Below, one piece after another: positions 18,285 to 26,289 of a stretch of DNA of 64,000 nucleotides (position 1 is its first letter; each line of letters starts with the position of its first letter). The notes under the pieces were generated by a model that worked only from the letters and a program-made list of their open reading frames with translations, was not told where the DNA came from and did no database searches. Both the position numbers and the translations under genes were made by a program. Location of the stretch: NCBI GenBank assembly GCA_030427525.1, contig JAUIBD010000001.1, positions 137,767 to 201,766 of the forward strand, read 5' to 3'. Source of the DNA: a bacterium. GTDB lineage: Bacteria; Patescibacteriota; Saccharimonadia; Saccharimonadales; Saccharimonadaceae.

Positions 18285-18875
18285 CTCTTTTGTGCGCGTT
18301 TCGGTAGTTGTAATGCCAGCTTTTTCAAGCATTGTGGCAAGCAATATAGTAGGCAAGCCGATTACTGTATTCGGCTCACCCGTAATGCGCTCTACTAAGA
18401 AATCACCTTTGCTTTGAATGCCGTATGCTCCTGCTTTATCCATTGGGTCACCAGTGTCTACATAGGCTTGCAGTTCTTCATCGCTGTGTTTACCGAAAGT
18501 CATATCAACTACCGACGCATCAACCAGACGTATGTTGTTATGTATCGAAACAATAGCGACACCAGTCACGATTTGGTGCGTGTTGCCACACAGCATCTTT
18601 AGTGTTTGTAGCGCCTGTGTAGGTGAGGCCGGCTTACCAATCTGCTTGCCCTCATAAAAGGCGAACGTATCTGCACCAATCACATAGGCGTCTGGGTATT
18701 TTTCGGCTACGTCCTGCGCTTTGCCAAGAGCAAGCTCTTTTGCAACCACGACAGCGTCGCGACTTTCATCTAACTTCTCTTCAAAATTGCTGGGAATAAC
18801 CTCAAATTCCACACCCACACTAGCCAGTAGCTGCTGACGCCAGGTGGACTGACTGGCTAAAATTACTCGTTTCAT
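18279..18875 (-). CDS. maf: Maf-family nucleoside triphosphate pyrophosphatase
   Basis: House-cleaning NTP pyrophosphatase (dTTP/UTP or modified nucleotides). 198 aa. It begins MKRVILASQSTWRQQLL, as in the Maf S-x-x-R-x-x-LL motif with a Thr-Trp variation, and has VIGADTFAFYEGKQIGKP, MLCGNTHQIVTGVAI and DKAGAYGIQSKGDFLVERITGEPNTVIGLP, all Maf signatures. The ATG follows TATACT by 6 nt, so the mRNA is probably leaderless. The gene is bracketed by two copies of a structured repeat. Confidence 0.93.
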   Translation of the reverse strand: MKRVILASQSTWRQQLLASVGVEFEVIPSNFEEKLDESRDAVVVAKELALGKAQDVAEKYPDAYVIGADTFAFYEGKQIGKPASPTQALQTLKMLCGNTHQIVTGVAIVSIHNNIRLVDASVVDMTFGKHSDEELQAYVDTGDPMDKAGAYGIQSKGDFLVERITGEPNTVIGLPTILLATMLEKAGITTTETRTKEL

Positions 18876-18914
18876 AGTATTAGTATACCAATCACCTCTG
18901 GAAAATTCCTATCT

Positions 18915-19019
18915 GTTTCTTAGCGATTAGCCCGAAGACAATAAATGATTCACCCAGAGGAACGATTTTTCCGCCGACTGGCGGATAGTGTGTGTCGTGG
19001 CAGTATAGTTCTGTTATAC
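18915..19019 (-). repeat. Structured repeat element, copy 2
   Basis: Partner of 18177-18284. It has the 27-nt identical block at 18915-18941. The hairpin here is CCGCC-GACT-GGCGG, in the same place as the different but still paired hairpin of copy 1, which is compensatory change. On the minus strand the region starts with a TATACT-like box and points toward maf, which has its own -10 box. A related 24-nt stretch just beside it (CTCTGGAAAATTCC core, about 18894-18917) recurs before the tRNA at 19966. Confidence 0.6.
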
Positions 19020-19090
19020 CGCAAAGTGTTTGTATTCGTTGCATCATAGTAGTATACTTATGGTATAGTACTTAAACGAAAGGCAGCTTA

Positions 19091-19459
19091 TTGCAGGAAC
19101 GTATTATCGGTGATATCGTTGCCGACTGGGACGAAGTTTATAAAAAGGGTCAGCTAACGTTATGGATTTTGATTGCTCTTTTTGATGGCAAAAAATATGC
19201 ACAAGAAATTGCCCTTTTTATGTCTAGTGCTACGGATGGCTCGTTTATTGTCACTGAACAAAGCCTCTACCGTGCCCTTCGTCGTTTTAAGACCCTGGGA
19301 CTAGTAACACTGCAAAAAGAGCCGTCACCCGAAGGCGGACCCGACAGAAAATACTACTCATTGACAGAGGGTGGTGAGGAAGTGTTGCGACGTTTTGTTA
19401 TTCGCCATATCACTCCATTGCAATCATCACATATCCAGCATTTAATTAAAAAATTATAG
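19091..19459 (+). CDS. PadR-family transcriptional regulator
   Basis: 122-aa winged-helix protein: GQLTLWILIALFDGKKYAQEI, then SLYRALRRFKTLGLV, then PDRKYYSLTEGGEEVL, the usual PadR core. The C-terminal dimerisation helix is short. The TTG start is chosen because the frame opens there, 6-8 nt after GAAAGG. It lies 8 nt before a membrane protein gene, a common PadR arrangement in which the regulator controls its membrane partner. Confidence 0.85.
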   Translation: MQERIIGDIVADWDEVYKKGQLTLWILIALFDGKKYAQEIALFMSSATDGSFIVTEQSLYRALRRFKTLGLVTLQKEPSPEGGPDRKYYSLTEGGEEVLRRFVIRHITPLQSSHIQHLIKKL

Positions 19460-19467
19460 GAGCTCCC

Positions 19468-19914
19468 ATGAAAAAATCTACCCCGACATCAACTATTCTT
19501 CGCAGTCTCGTACTATGCCTCATCGTGCTTGTCGTTGCCGCTGCTGTTGCAGCTGTTGCTTACTTTGTAAGCGATGATACTAGTGCTGAATCGATCATCA
19601 GTAGCATCGCAACCATTAGCCTTACTATTGCGCCAGTACTGTTTGCAATTCCTGTTTACTACCAAGTTCGTAAGTTCCAAAATGCTCACAAAAGTGAGGT
19701 GACCACCACACTTATAATTAGTGTTGGGCTGACGCTTGCGTATCTTGTTGATACACTTCTGTTAGCGCCTTTCTTTCTTGAACGGACTAGTTCAGCACCC
19801 TTCACATTTGGCACAGCCACACTTGGCTTTGTCATAACATTTGTTTTGAGTTTGCTTGGTAGCGCTATTGCGAAGAAGATCTACCAGGTACGACACAGCA
19901 TTATTACTGAATAG
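19468..19914 (+). CDS. Four-helix membrane protein, partner of PadR regulator
   Basis: 148 aa with four hydrophobic segments (about 12-35, 44-66, 83-105, 113-138) and short loops. No catalytic motif is seen. It has an AGGAG Shine-Dalgarno and is co-transcribed with the PadR gene. Its role is unknown; such pairs often respond to membrane stress or drugs. Confidence 0.7.
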   Translation: MKKSTPTSTILRSLVLCLIVLVVAAAVAAVAYFVSDDTSAESIISSIATISLTIAPVLFAIPVYYQVRKFQNAHKSEVTTTLIISVGLTLAYLVDTLLLAPFFLERTSSAPFTFGTATLGFVITFVLSLLGSAIAKKIYQVRHSIITE

Positions 19915-19965
19915 TACCTCTGGAAAATTCCTATCTGTTTTGCTACAATTATTCAAGCAAAACGA

Positions 19966-20042
19966 GGCACCATAGCTCAGCTGGTTAGAGCGCAGGACTC
20001 ATAAGCCTGAGGTCGGTAGTTCAAGCCTACCTGGTGCTACCA
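19966..20042 (+). tRNA. tRNA-Met (CAU), probably elongator
   Basis: 77 nt with encoded CCA. Cloverleaf: acceptor GGCACCA / TGGTGCT with a G1-U72 pair, D-arm GCTC..GAGC, anticodon loop CTCATAA (CAU), and T-arm GGTAGTTCAAGCCTACC. The G1-U72 pair resembles the elongator tRNA-Met of Bacillus, so Met is favoured over Ile2. A TACAAT box lies at 19944-19949, and a terminator follows at once. Confidence 0.9.
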
Positions 20043-20048
20043 CGCATG

Positions 20049-20073
20049 AACCCCACAGTGAAGTGGGGTTTTT
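20049..20073 (+). terminator. Terminator after tRNA-Met
   Basis: Hairpin ACCCCAC-AGTGAA-GTGGGGT followed by TTTTT. An outer stem (CCACGCA/TGCGTGG) pairs with the tRNA 3' end. Confidence 0.85.
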
Positions 20074-20126
20074 GCGTGGTAATGACAGGTGGTCTGGACT
20101 GCCGACCATTTTGCGTAGCAAAATTT

Positions 20127-20224
20127 GGTCGGTAGGTCGCGTAGCGGAGAAAGGAAACTCGTGCTCGCACGTGTCCCTTTCGTAGCGGAGGAGCCTCAAG
20201 GCGATAGCCTACCTGGTGCTACCA
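20127..20224 (+). repeat. Interrupted duplicate of the tRNA-Met 3' end
   Basis: 20206-20224 repeats exactly the last 19 nt of the tRNA at 20024-20042 (AGCCTACCTGGTGCTACCA). 20127-20135 repeats GGTCGGTAG, found just upstream in the tRNA (20011-20019). Between them is about 70 nt with its own hairpins, and before it is another hairpin (CCGACCA..TGGTCGG). This looks like a tRNA fragment split by a palindromic insert, or an attachment-site remnant. Confidence 0.55.
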
Positions 20225-20260
20225 AAGAAACATGATCAAATATGGTCGTGTTTCTTTTTT
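20224..20260 (+). terminator. Terminator after the tRNA-like repeat
   Basis: Stem AAAGAAACA / TGTTTCTTT with an inner GATC/GGTC pairing, followed by TTTTTT. It ends directly after the duplicated CCA, as if the tRNA-like copy were once a transcribed gene. Confidence 0.75.
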
Positions 20261-20299
20261 ATACTTGCATAAGCAAGATGATTATTTTATTATTTATCT

Positions 20300-21610
20300 A
20301 TGCCAAAAAAGAAATCAAAAAATGGAACCACCAAAAAGAAACGTATGACAAAAAAGTCCAACACCAGCAAGACAAGACTATTATTAACGGGCTTACTGTT
20401 CGGTGTTGTTATTGGTGTACCACTTTTTGTTGGTGCTGCGTCACCTAGTAAGTATCAATTTCTTTCCGCACCGGATTTCATGAATGCCGACCTTGCAGAT
20501 GTTAGTGGAGCCCCACTATATCGAAAAGGCCAGCCTAACTCAATGAACAAAAGTTACCAAACAGCCCAGAGCTTCTTATTAAACACGATGAAGTCTGAAA
20601 ACATCAAAGATGTCTATGTTGCTGGTGACTTGGTTGAAGGACACTGGGGACGCGATGATTCTAACACCGGTACTTTTGGACCCGTCCGGACCAACGACCA
20701 AAAACGAAAAGCTGTTTTACGTGCGGGCGACCTTTACTACACAAAATGGATAAACCGATTCAAGGTACGAGGCATGAATGTATACCCAGCCGTTGGCGAC
20801 CACGATATTGGTGATAATCCTTGGACAAAAAATAAAAACGAATACCTGACATTCAAGTATAAAAACATCGAAACGTGGCGACAAAGCTTCTATAAAGAGC
20901 TACTGACGAATAAATGGGGTAACCCGCGCTTTAAGAATCATCCAAAGGGACAAGCTGCAAAAACAGCCTATGCCGTGCGGCCAAATCCAAATGTTCAATT
21001 AATTACCGTTGACGTTTTCAAGCGCGGGGTTACCAACGGCAGAGCGGATGTTGTTGCAAAGCTCGATAAAGACCAGCAAGCGTGGTTCAATAAAGTACTC
21101 GCCAAGGCCAACAAAGACGGCGTGAAATGGATTATTGTACAAGGTCATACACCTGTGGTTGGACCAGTTAGACAAAGTCACTCGTCTGGCATGATGTATA
21201 AGGGTGGAAGAAATTCTGACTTCTGGAAGAGCATGGTAAAGCACAAAGTTGATTTATATCTTTGCGGTGAAGTTCATGATGTTACTGCACATCATGTAGA
21301 TGGCGTGACTCAGATTAGTCATGGGGGGTTAATTACGCAAGCTGGCTTTAACTATATGATTGGTGACATCAATGGTGACACGATAAATCTCACAGTTAAG
21401 CAGTTTACAGGAAAGGTTGATCGATCTGGTTTACTCTGGCAAACTTCGCCTCGTCGCCTGCCACTCGGTGTTACGTACGATCCCGTACCACTACTTGATG
21501 GAACTATGACATTGACGAGTGATAATGAGGTTGTTTCACGCTCTGGATCGCTTGATGTCTATGATGGCTCAGAGCCGCCAGTTACTTCCGCAAGCGTATT
21601 GCCTGAATAG
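20300..21610 (+). CDS. Exported calcineurin-like metallophosphoesterase
   Basis: 436 aa with a very basic N-terminus (25 residues), one membrane helix (about 27-47) and an extracytoplasmic domain. Metal-site motifs in order: VAGDLVEGH (109-115), PAVGDHDIG (GDHD in place of GNHD), IVQGHTP and CGEVHDV (GxxH). This is the order of the calcineurin-like phosphoesterase fold. The substrate is unknown; external nucleotides or phospho-esters are plausible. The tail after residue 380 is extended and acidic. It is monocistronic. Confidence 0.75.
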   Translation: MPKKKSKNGTTKKKRMTKKSNTSKTRLLLTGLLFGVVIGVPLFVGAASPSKYQFLSAPDFMNADLADVSGAPLYRKGQPNSMNKSYQTAQSFLLNTMKSENIKDVYVAGDLVEGHWGRDDSNTGTFGPVRTNDQKRKAVLRAGDLYYTKWINRFKVRGMNVYPAVGDHDIGDNPWTKNKNEYLTFKYKNIETWRQSFYKELLTNKWGNPRFKNHPKGQAAKTAYAVRPNPNVQLITVDVFKRGVTNGRADVVAKLDKDQQAWFNKVLAKANKDGVKWIIVQGHTPVVGPVRQSHSSGMMYKGGRNSDFWKSMVKHKVDLYLCGEVHDVTAHHVDGVTQISHGGLITQAGFNYMIGDINGDTINLTVKQFTGKVDRSGLLWQTSPRRLPLGVTYDPVPLLDGTMTLTSDNEVVSRSGSLDVYDGSEPPVTSASVLPE

Positions 21611-21640
21611 TATTTTTGGTTATTTCTTAAACAATACTGT

Positions 21641-21766
21641 TTACTCTACCTCAACACCTGATAGGGCATTAAAGCGAGTGCTAATAAAACTGCGTAGTTC
21701 TAGGTCGCTTCGTGAACGGTTCCAAGTTGCGAGCTCTGGTTTTGCATCTTCTTGCAGTGATTTCAT
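21641..21766 (-). CDS. Short hypothetical protein (41 aa)
   Basis: Frame MKSLQEDAKPELATW then RSRSDLELRSFISTRF and ending SGVEVE. It has an AAGGA Shine-Dalgarno 9 nt upstream and a strong promoter at 21812-21843. It is the only coding signal in the 321-bp gap between the phosphoesterase and the next membrane protein. The function is unknown. Its promoter is almost identical to that of the gene at 27078-27689. Confidence 0.55.
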   Translation of the reverse strand: MKSLQEDAKPELATWNRSRSDLELRSFISTRFNALSGVEVE

Positions 21767-21811
21767 TGTGGTGGTTCCTTGCTTTTTGTGTTTTTTAATT
21801 GATTTGTAATA

Positions 21812-21843
21812 CTATATTAGCATAAGCGTATAAAAAAGTCAAT
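21812..21843 (-). promoter_or_regulatory. Strong promoter, twin of 27694-27725
   Basis: On the minus strand TTGACT, 17 nt, then TAATAT with an extended TATGC just before the -10. It shares most bases with 27694-27725, including the spacer, which is unusual for unrelated promoters. Confidence 0.65.
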
Positions 21844-21931
21844 ACCCTCTGCCCACTTTTTTGCAAAACCTATCTCGGTTATGGTATAAATTATCTAGAG
21901 GTACTCTATTTAAACATAAAAATATACCCGT

Positions 21932-22660
21932 ATGGAACTTCTGACTTCACTCGTTATTGTATCGGTTGCTGCACTTATTCATGCTAGTTTTCAGCTGAGT
22001 ATTAGTATGCTGACGCTACTTAGTAGCCACACCATTGGCTCGAAGCGTTCGCACAGCCATTTACTTCGGCTTACCAACGCTTTCGTTGCAGGTGTTGGTG
22101 TAATGACTATATTGCTTGTCTCTTTTACCGCGCTGGTCGCCAGCAATGTCTTCGGTACGAAAATCCCAAGCTTGGCTTGGGTGGTGCTGTGTGGATTATT
22201 ATTTGGGCTTGGCGTTTCGGTGTGGTTATTTTATTACCGCAAACAGGGTGGCACGAGCTTATGGGTCCCGCGTGATGTCGCCAAATATCTTCATGACCGC
22301 ACGAAGGCAACTAAAAACAGTGGTGAAGCATTCGGACTTGGGCTTTCGAGCGTTGTCGCCGAACTATTGTTTGTGTTGGCTCCGGTTGCAGTCGGTGCAT
22401 TCGCCCTTGTTTCGGTACCGCCACTTTGGCAACTAGTCGGTATTGCGCTATACGGCCTCATTTCCCTGCTGCCGCTACTTGTCGTAAATGGGCTGATTGG
22501 AAGCGGGCGAAAATTAAGTCAGATTCAGAAGTGGCGAGAAGACAACAAACTATTTCTTCAATTTATCGCGGGGACTGGACTGTTTATTTTAGGATTTTAT
22601 CTGTATGTAGCCGAAGTACTTGCGCCCGTTGTGTCTGCCTCAGCTGGGAGCGCACTATGA
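21932..22660 (+). CDS. Six-helix membrane protein of unknown function
   Basis: 242 aa with about six hydrophobic helices, starting MELLTSLVIVSVAALIHASF. A cytoplasmic loop (YRKQGGTSLWVPRDVAKYLHDRT) follows the third helix. The layout resembles LysE/DsbD-like small transporters, but no motif fixes a family. The stop overlaps the next ATG (ATGA), making it the first gene of an operon with the ATP-cone protein, flavoprotein and aminotransferase. Confidence 0.65.
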   Translation: MELLTSLVIVSVAALIHASFQLSISMLTLLSSHTIGSKRSHSHLLRLTNAFVAGVGVMTILLVSFTALVASNVFGTKIPSLAWVVLCGLLFGLGVSVWLFYYRKQGGTSLWVPRDVAKYLHDRTKATKNSGEAFGLGLSSVVAELLFVLAPVAVGAFALVSVPPLWQLVGIALYGLISLLPLLVVNGLIGSGRKLSQIQKWREDNKLFLQFIAGTGLFILGFYLYVAEVLAPVVSASAGSAL

Positions 22661-22941
22661 GCCAACCAATTGATGTAGTAAAACAAGGCGGACGCCGCCC
22701 AAGTGAACGATTCAACCAGAATAAACTTCATAACAGTTTAAAAGCCGCTTGTTTGAGCGTACGCAGCCCCGAAGGCGAAGCTGAAACGGCAGCGGCAAAT
22801 GTATGCCGCGCAGTTATAGTGTGGTGCACAGAGCGTCCAGAAATTACCTCGGCAGACGTGCGCCGCGTAGCAGCACATCATCTACAGCGTATTCACCCGG
22901 AAGCCGCCTACATGTATAAACATCACTATTTAGTGCTTTAG
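22657..22941 (+). CDS. Stand-alone ATP-cone domain protein (94 aa)
   Basis: Starts MSQPIDVVKQGGRRPSERF, then NQNKLHNSLKAACL, then a second helix pair, EITSADVRRVAAHHL and HPEAAYMYKHHY. This is the ATP-cone pattern of NrdR and ribonucleotide reductase (V-K-x-G-R-x-x-x-F-x-x-x-K-L at the start; H-P-x-A-x-x-Y at the end). No zinc ribbon or catalytic domain is attached, so it is probably a nucleotide sensor. The ATG overlaps the previous stop. It lies 15 nt before a flavoprotein gene. Confidence 0.75.
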   Translation: MSQPIDVVKQGGRRPSERFNQNKLHNSLKAACLSVRSPEGEAETAAANVCRAVIVWCTERPEITSADVRRVAAHHLQRIHPEAAYMYKHHYLVL

Positions 22942-22956
22942 GAGCAAACATATCAT

Positions 22957-24333
22957 ATGGCTAGAAAATCATCATTCGACTACGACCTTATCGTGATAGG
23001 CAGCGGCGCGGCAGGTAGTGCCGCAGCGACCATTGCCGCTCGCAGTGGCAAACGTGTTGCCATTGTTGAGGCCGATACATTTGGTGGTGACTCACCCAAC
23101 TGGAGTGATATTCCTACCAAAGCATTACTGCACGCGGCACAATTATACGACGAGGCCCGCCACGGTGCACGATTTGGCCTGCGTTCAAGCACGTTAAGCT
23201 ACAACTACCCTTCTTTGCGCGCATGGAAAGAGCTTGCGGTAAAACGTACCGGTGCCGGAGGTAATCGAAAATTTTATGAGAATGAAGGCATTGCAACGTA
23301 CAATAGCGCTGCTCATTTCATTAGCCCAAATGAAATTAGCGTCAACCGCCGACACCTCTCGGCAGCATCATTTTTGGTTGCTACCGGGTCACATTGGGTT
23401 GCACCTGATATTCAAGGCCTTGCGGATGTGTCGTATGTAACACCCCGCACTATTTTAGAATCAATCCGCCCACCAAAAAGCCTATTTATTATCGGCGGCG
23501 GCTCAGTTGGCGTTGAAATTGCTCAGCTAATGGCGATATTCGGCACAAAAGTGTATATCGGTGAAGTCGCTAGTCGTTTACTGCCAAAAGATGATGAAGA
23601 AGTCGGTACACTAATGGAACGTTTGCTGAAGGAAAATAAAGGCGTGACCACACTAACTCAGACAAAAGTATTGGTAGTGCAAAAAGACGGCCTAGGTAAA
23701 AAAGTTACTTTTCTGCGTGGTGGCGTGGAAAAATCTGTGCGCGTAGATGAAGTACTGGTAGCAGCCGGCCGTAAACCAAATATCGATTTAGGACTCGACA
23801 ACGCAGGTATCGACTATACACCTAAAGGTATCGAGGTAAACGAGCACCTACAAACCAGCACCAAACACATCTACGCGGCTGGTGACGTACTGGGTCTCAA
23901 CAGCCAAGCACATGTAGCTTTACTTGAGAGTCGAGTTGCAGCACACAATTTACTATACAAACAAAAGGTTTCACCAGATTATACGGCGTCACCACGTTTG
24001 ACCTTTACCTTCCCCGGTATTGCCAGCGTAGGCCTAAATGAAGACGATTGCTTGAAACGAGACCTCACCATAAAGAAAGCTCTCGTGCCTTTGAACATGG
24101 TAGCGCGCAGCAACACCAGTGACTTTCGTGATGGCTTTGTGAAACTAATCGCAGATAAACACGGCACCCTACTAGGTGCTACCGTAGTTGCGCCACACGC
24201 AGCAGAGATTATTCATGAATTAGGCTTGGCCGTAAAACATGGTCTGAGCGCTGCGGATTTGGCTACCACGCCTCACGCATTTCTTAGTTGGTCTGAAGCT
24301 GTTCGTTTGGCAGCCACCAGGTTAGGGCAGTAG
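22957..24333 (+). CDS. FAD/NAD(P) pyridine nucleotide oxidoreductase lacking the redox disulfide
   Basis: 458 aa of the dihydrolipoamide dehydrogenase/mercuric reductase family. It has the FAD site LIVIGSGAAGSAAA (11-24), the second dinucleotide fold IIGGGSVGVEIAQ, the GRKPNIDLG motif, the FAD C-terminal ATS/AAGDV motif and the dimerisation domain. The active-site CxxxxC is missing: GGDSPNWSDIPTK (43-55) has Ser46 and Asp51 in place of both cysteines. Soluble transhydrogenase (SthA) also lacks the disulfide, so NAD(P)H transhydrogenase or another quinone- or metal-independent activity is more likely than disulfide reduction. An AGGAG site precedes the ATG. Confidence 0.85.
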   Translation: MARKSSFDYDLIVIGSGAAGSAAATIAARSGKRVAIVEADTFGGDSPNWSDIPTKALLHAAQLYDEARHGARFGLRSSTLSYNYPSLRAWKELAVKRTGAGGNRKFYENEGIATYNSAAHFISPNEISVNRRHLSAASFLVATGSHWVAPDIQGLADVSYVTPRTILESIRPPKSLFIIGGGSVGVEIAQLMAIFGTKVYIGEVASRLLPKDDEEVGTLMERLLKENKGVTTLTQTKVLVVQKDGLGKKVTFLRGGVEKSVRVDEVLVAAGRKPNIDLGLDNAGIDYTPKGIEVNEHLQTSTKHIYAAGDVLGLNSQAHVALLESRVAAHNLLYKQKVSPDYTASPRLTFTFPGIASVGLNEDDCLKRDLTIKKALVPLNMVARSNTSDFRDGFVKLIADKHGTLLGATVVAPHAAEIIHELGLAVKHGLSAADLATTPHAFLSWSEAVRLAATRLGQ

Positions 24334-24339
24334 GGAAGT

Positions 24340-25239
24340 ATGGCTCGACTCTACCCCACTGTTTACTTCGACGGCAAGTTAGTTCCAGAAAAAGAAGCTA
24401 ATTTATCGATAGCTAGCTCGGCTGTATTGTATGGACTCAGTGTCTACACCGTGTTTCATGTTGCCATACACGATAAAGAATACTTTGCATTTCGTATCGC
24501 CGATCATTACCAACGGCTGGTAGATTCGTGCAAGATTATTGGCATGGATACGTTTGCTGAAAAATGGTCATTTGACGTATTTGAAAGTGCCATGAAAAAG
24601 TTACTAGAAGCTAATGCGCCTGAGGAAAATGTATTCGTGCGGGCAAGTTTTCATGTGGATGAAAAGCTGCCTGGTACGCGTTCACGAGGGCTCAATACCG
24701 TACTGAGCGCCTTTGTGTACGAAGCTGCGAGCATCGTGCCTCGCGATGGCGTGAAATTAAAAACCAGTGTATGGCGCCGAACGCCCGACTTCTCTATTCC
24801 CTCTCGTGCTAAAGTAAATGGTGCCTACGTAAACTCAGTGCTGGCTCGCCAAGACGCGATTGACAGCGGTTATGACGATTGTATTTTCCTAGATAGCTCA
24901 GGACATGTGGCTGAACTTTCGGCGGCAAATATTTTCATTGTACGAAATGGAAAATTAATTACGCCCGGTCAAAATATGGATATTCTAGAAGGCATTAACC
25001 GCCGCACCGTGCTAGAACTGGCGGCGGACATGGGAATTGTATGCGAAGAACGACCTATCGACCTGACTGAACTGTACATTGCAGATGAAGTATTTGTGAC
25101 AGGCACTAGTTCTTTCCTCTCGCCCGTTTCGGTAATCGATAGTCGACACATTGCTAGCGATGGTATTACTAAAAAGCTGCAAAAAGCGTACGATGAGGCA
25201 CTGGAAAGTCGCCAGAGTACCTACTTAACTAAGCTTTAG
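24340..25239 (+). CDS. ilvE: Class IV (branched-chain type) aminotransferase
   Basis: 299 aa, PLP-dependent. The Schiff-base Lys is in SRAKVNGAYVNSVLA, followed by DDCIFLDSSGHVAELSAANIFIV, where the Glu of AELSAANIF contacts PLP N1, and ILEGINRRTVLELA for phosphate binding. This is the fold-type IV IlvE/D-amino acid transferase/ADCL family. IlvE is the best fit by length and N-terminal DGKLVPEKEANLS, but substrate choice cannot be read reliably. It lies 6 nt after the flavoprotein in one operon. Confidence 0.75.
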   Translation: MARLYPTVYFDGKLVPEKEANLSIASSAVLYGLSVYTVFHVAIHDKEYFAFRIADHYQRLVDSCKIIGMDTFAEKWSFDVFESAMKKLLEANAPEENVFVRASFHVDEKLPGTRSRGLNTVLSAFVYEAASIVPRDGVKLKTSVWRRTPDFSIPSRAKVNGAYVNSVLARQDAIDSGYDDCIFLDSSGHVAELSAANIFIVRNGKLITPGQNMDILEGINRRTVLELAADMGIVCEERPIDLTELYIADEVFVTGTSSFLSPVSVIDSRHIASDGITKKLQKAYDEALESRQSTYLTKL

Positions 25240-26054
25240 CCTTCATCGCCGTCGAGCAACGCATCAATCTGGGCAACGTACGATTCAAATTCTGTTGGGT
25301 CAATGCGTAATTTATGTAGTATCGCCATCAAACTTTGGGATACTCGAGGTGCTTCGACGCCCTTTTTTCGGAATATACGATTATACATATAACTCATCCA
25401 TAGCTCCGTCAATAATGGATCTTCACTTGCTACCGCAAAATGCGACGTTACAAATTCTGTAAACAATTGAATATCTTTTTCAACTAATATAAAATCTAGG
25501 CGATTCTCTATGTCTGCTAATGCATACCCGACCAATCGACTGTGCCGCTGCTCTGGAGTAAGCGTTTCTATCGATGGACCACCAAGCATTTCGTCTGCAT
25601 ATTGAGTCAAGAACGCACGTTGGCGAGCAGTTAGACCCTCCAGCATCGCAATTTCAATTTGTACATCAATCTTTTCTTTTTCCTGAAAACCACTTAACGA
25701 AATGATTTTGAAAACCTGCCCACAAAAATACCTCATAGCCCATAGCTCATCAGATAAGTCTTGGCCATTAGCCTCCGCATGTGTGATGTGGTAATAAATT
25801 CGCTCAGTGTTGAACATAATCCCATTTGCCACTGCATATTGTTTCAGCCAAGCATAGACATCCGGATACTGCTGTTGCATTCTCTCCAGCATCAGCCTTA
25901 TCTGTTCGTCTTCATTTCCTTGTTCTATCGCATCAGCAATCTCTTCGAGCGCCAGTTCATCAGCAACCGGCTGCAACGCATCGGCAATTTCAGCTAGTAG
26001 TTCTGGGGGTAAATCTTCAGGGCCACCACTTCCCCATCCTTGTTCGGAAACCAT
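25236..26054 (-). CDS. Acidic helical protein of unknown function
   Basis: 272 aa beginning MVSEQGWGSGGPED and rich in Glu, Leu and Ile helices, with no membrane segment. Stretches include IEQGNEDEQIRLMLERM and WMSYMYNRIFRKKG. No family is recognised. The ATG lies 9 nt after TACAAT and is preferred to an in-frame ATG 18 nt further upstream, which sits within the promoter. Convergent with the aminotransferase (4-bp overlap). Confidence 0.6.
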   Translation of the reverse strand: MVSEQGWGSGGPEDLPPELLAEIADALQPVADELALEEIADAIEQGNEDEQIRLMLERMQQQYPDVYAWLKQYAVANGIMFNTERIYYHITHAEANGQDLSDELWAMRYFCGQVFKIISLSGFQEKEKIDVQIEIAMLEGLTARQRAFLTQYADEMLGGPSIETLTPEQRHSRLVGYALADIENRLDFILVEKDIQLFTEFVTSHFAVASEDPLLTELWMSYMYNRIFRKKGVEAPRVSQSLMAILHKLRIDPTEFESYVAQIDALLDGDEG

Positions 26055-26221
26055 AGTGTGTATATTGTACAATAGTTTTTTGTAATAGCAATAATTGTTC
26101 CGGTGTGTCGGGGAATATCGGCAGCAAGCTGCCTCTTCCGCTTGTTTGTTCTGGCAAAAGTAAACTTTTCCAGAACTTCACTGTACTACACGACCACTGA
26201 CCACCGCGAGATGAATCTCGC

Positions 26222-26240
26222 GGGTCAGAGGTTCAAATCC
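26222..26240 (+). repeat. tRNA T-arm-like fragment
   Basis: GGTCAGAGGTTCAAATCC on the plus strand matches the variable/T-arm region of the tRNA-fMet encoded on the opposite strand at 26290-26367. An upstream stem CGCGAGA/TCTCGCG (about 26203-26223) could be a degraded anticodon arm. No full cloverleaf forms. The 26055-26249 gap holds nothing else clear. Confidence 0.4.
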
Positions 26241-26249
26241 ACGTCACTA

Positions 26250-26282
26250 AAAAAGTAAAAACTCCGAGCAAATGCTCAGAGT
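26250..26282 (-). terminator. Terminator after tRNA-fMet
   Basis: On the minus strand ACTCTGAGC-ATTT-GCTCGGAGT followed by TTTTTACTTTTTT, 7 nt after the tRNA CCA. Confidence 0.85.
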
Positions 26283-26289
26283 GCTTACT

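Noticed and set aside
19999..20199. 66-aa frame on the minus strand next to tRNA-Met
   Set aside because: It crosses the tRNA and its terminator antisense. The region is explained by the tRNA-derived repeats.
20043..20224. Integrated phage or plasmid at the tRNA
   Set aside because: The tRNA 3' end is repeated, but only 182 bp lie between the copies and no integrase or mobile gene is seen in the window.
22426..22656. Long frame upstream of the ATP-cone start
   Set aside because: It overlaps the upstream membrane protein in another frame. The ATGA overlap at 22657 marks the real start.
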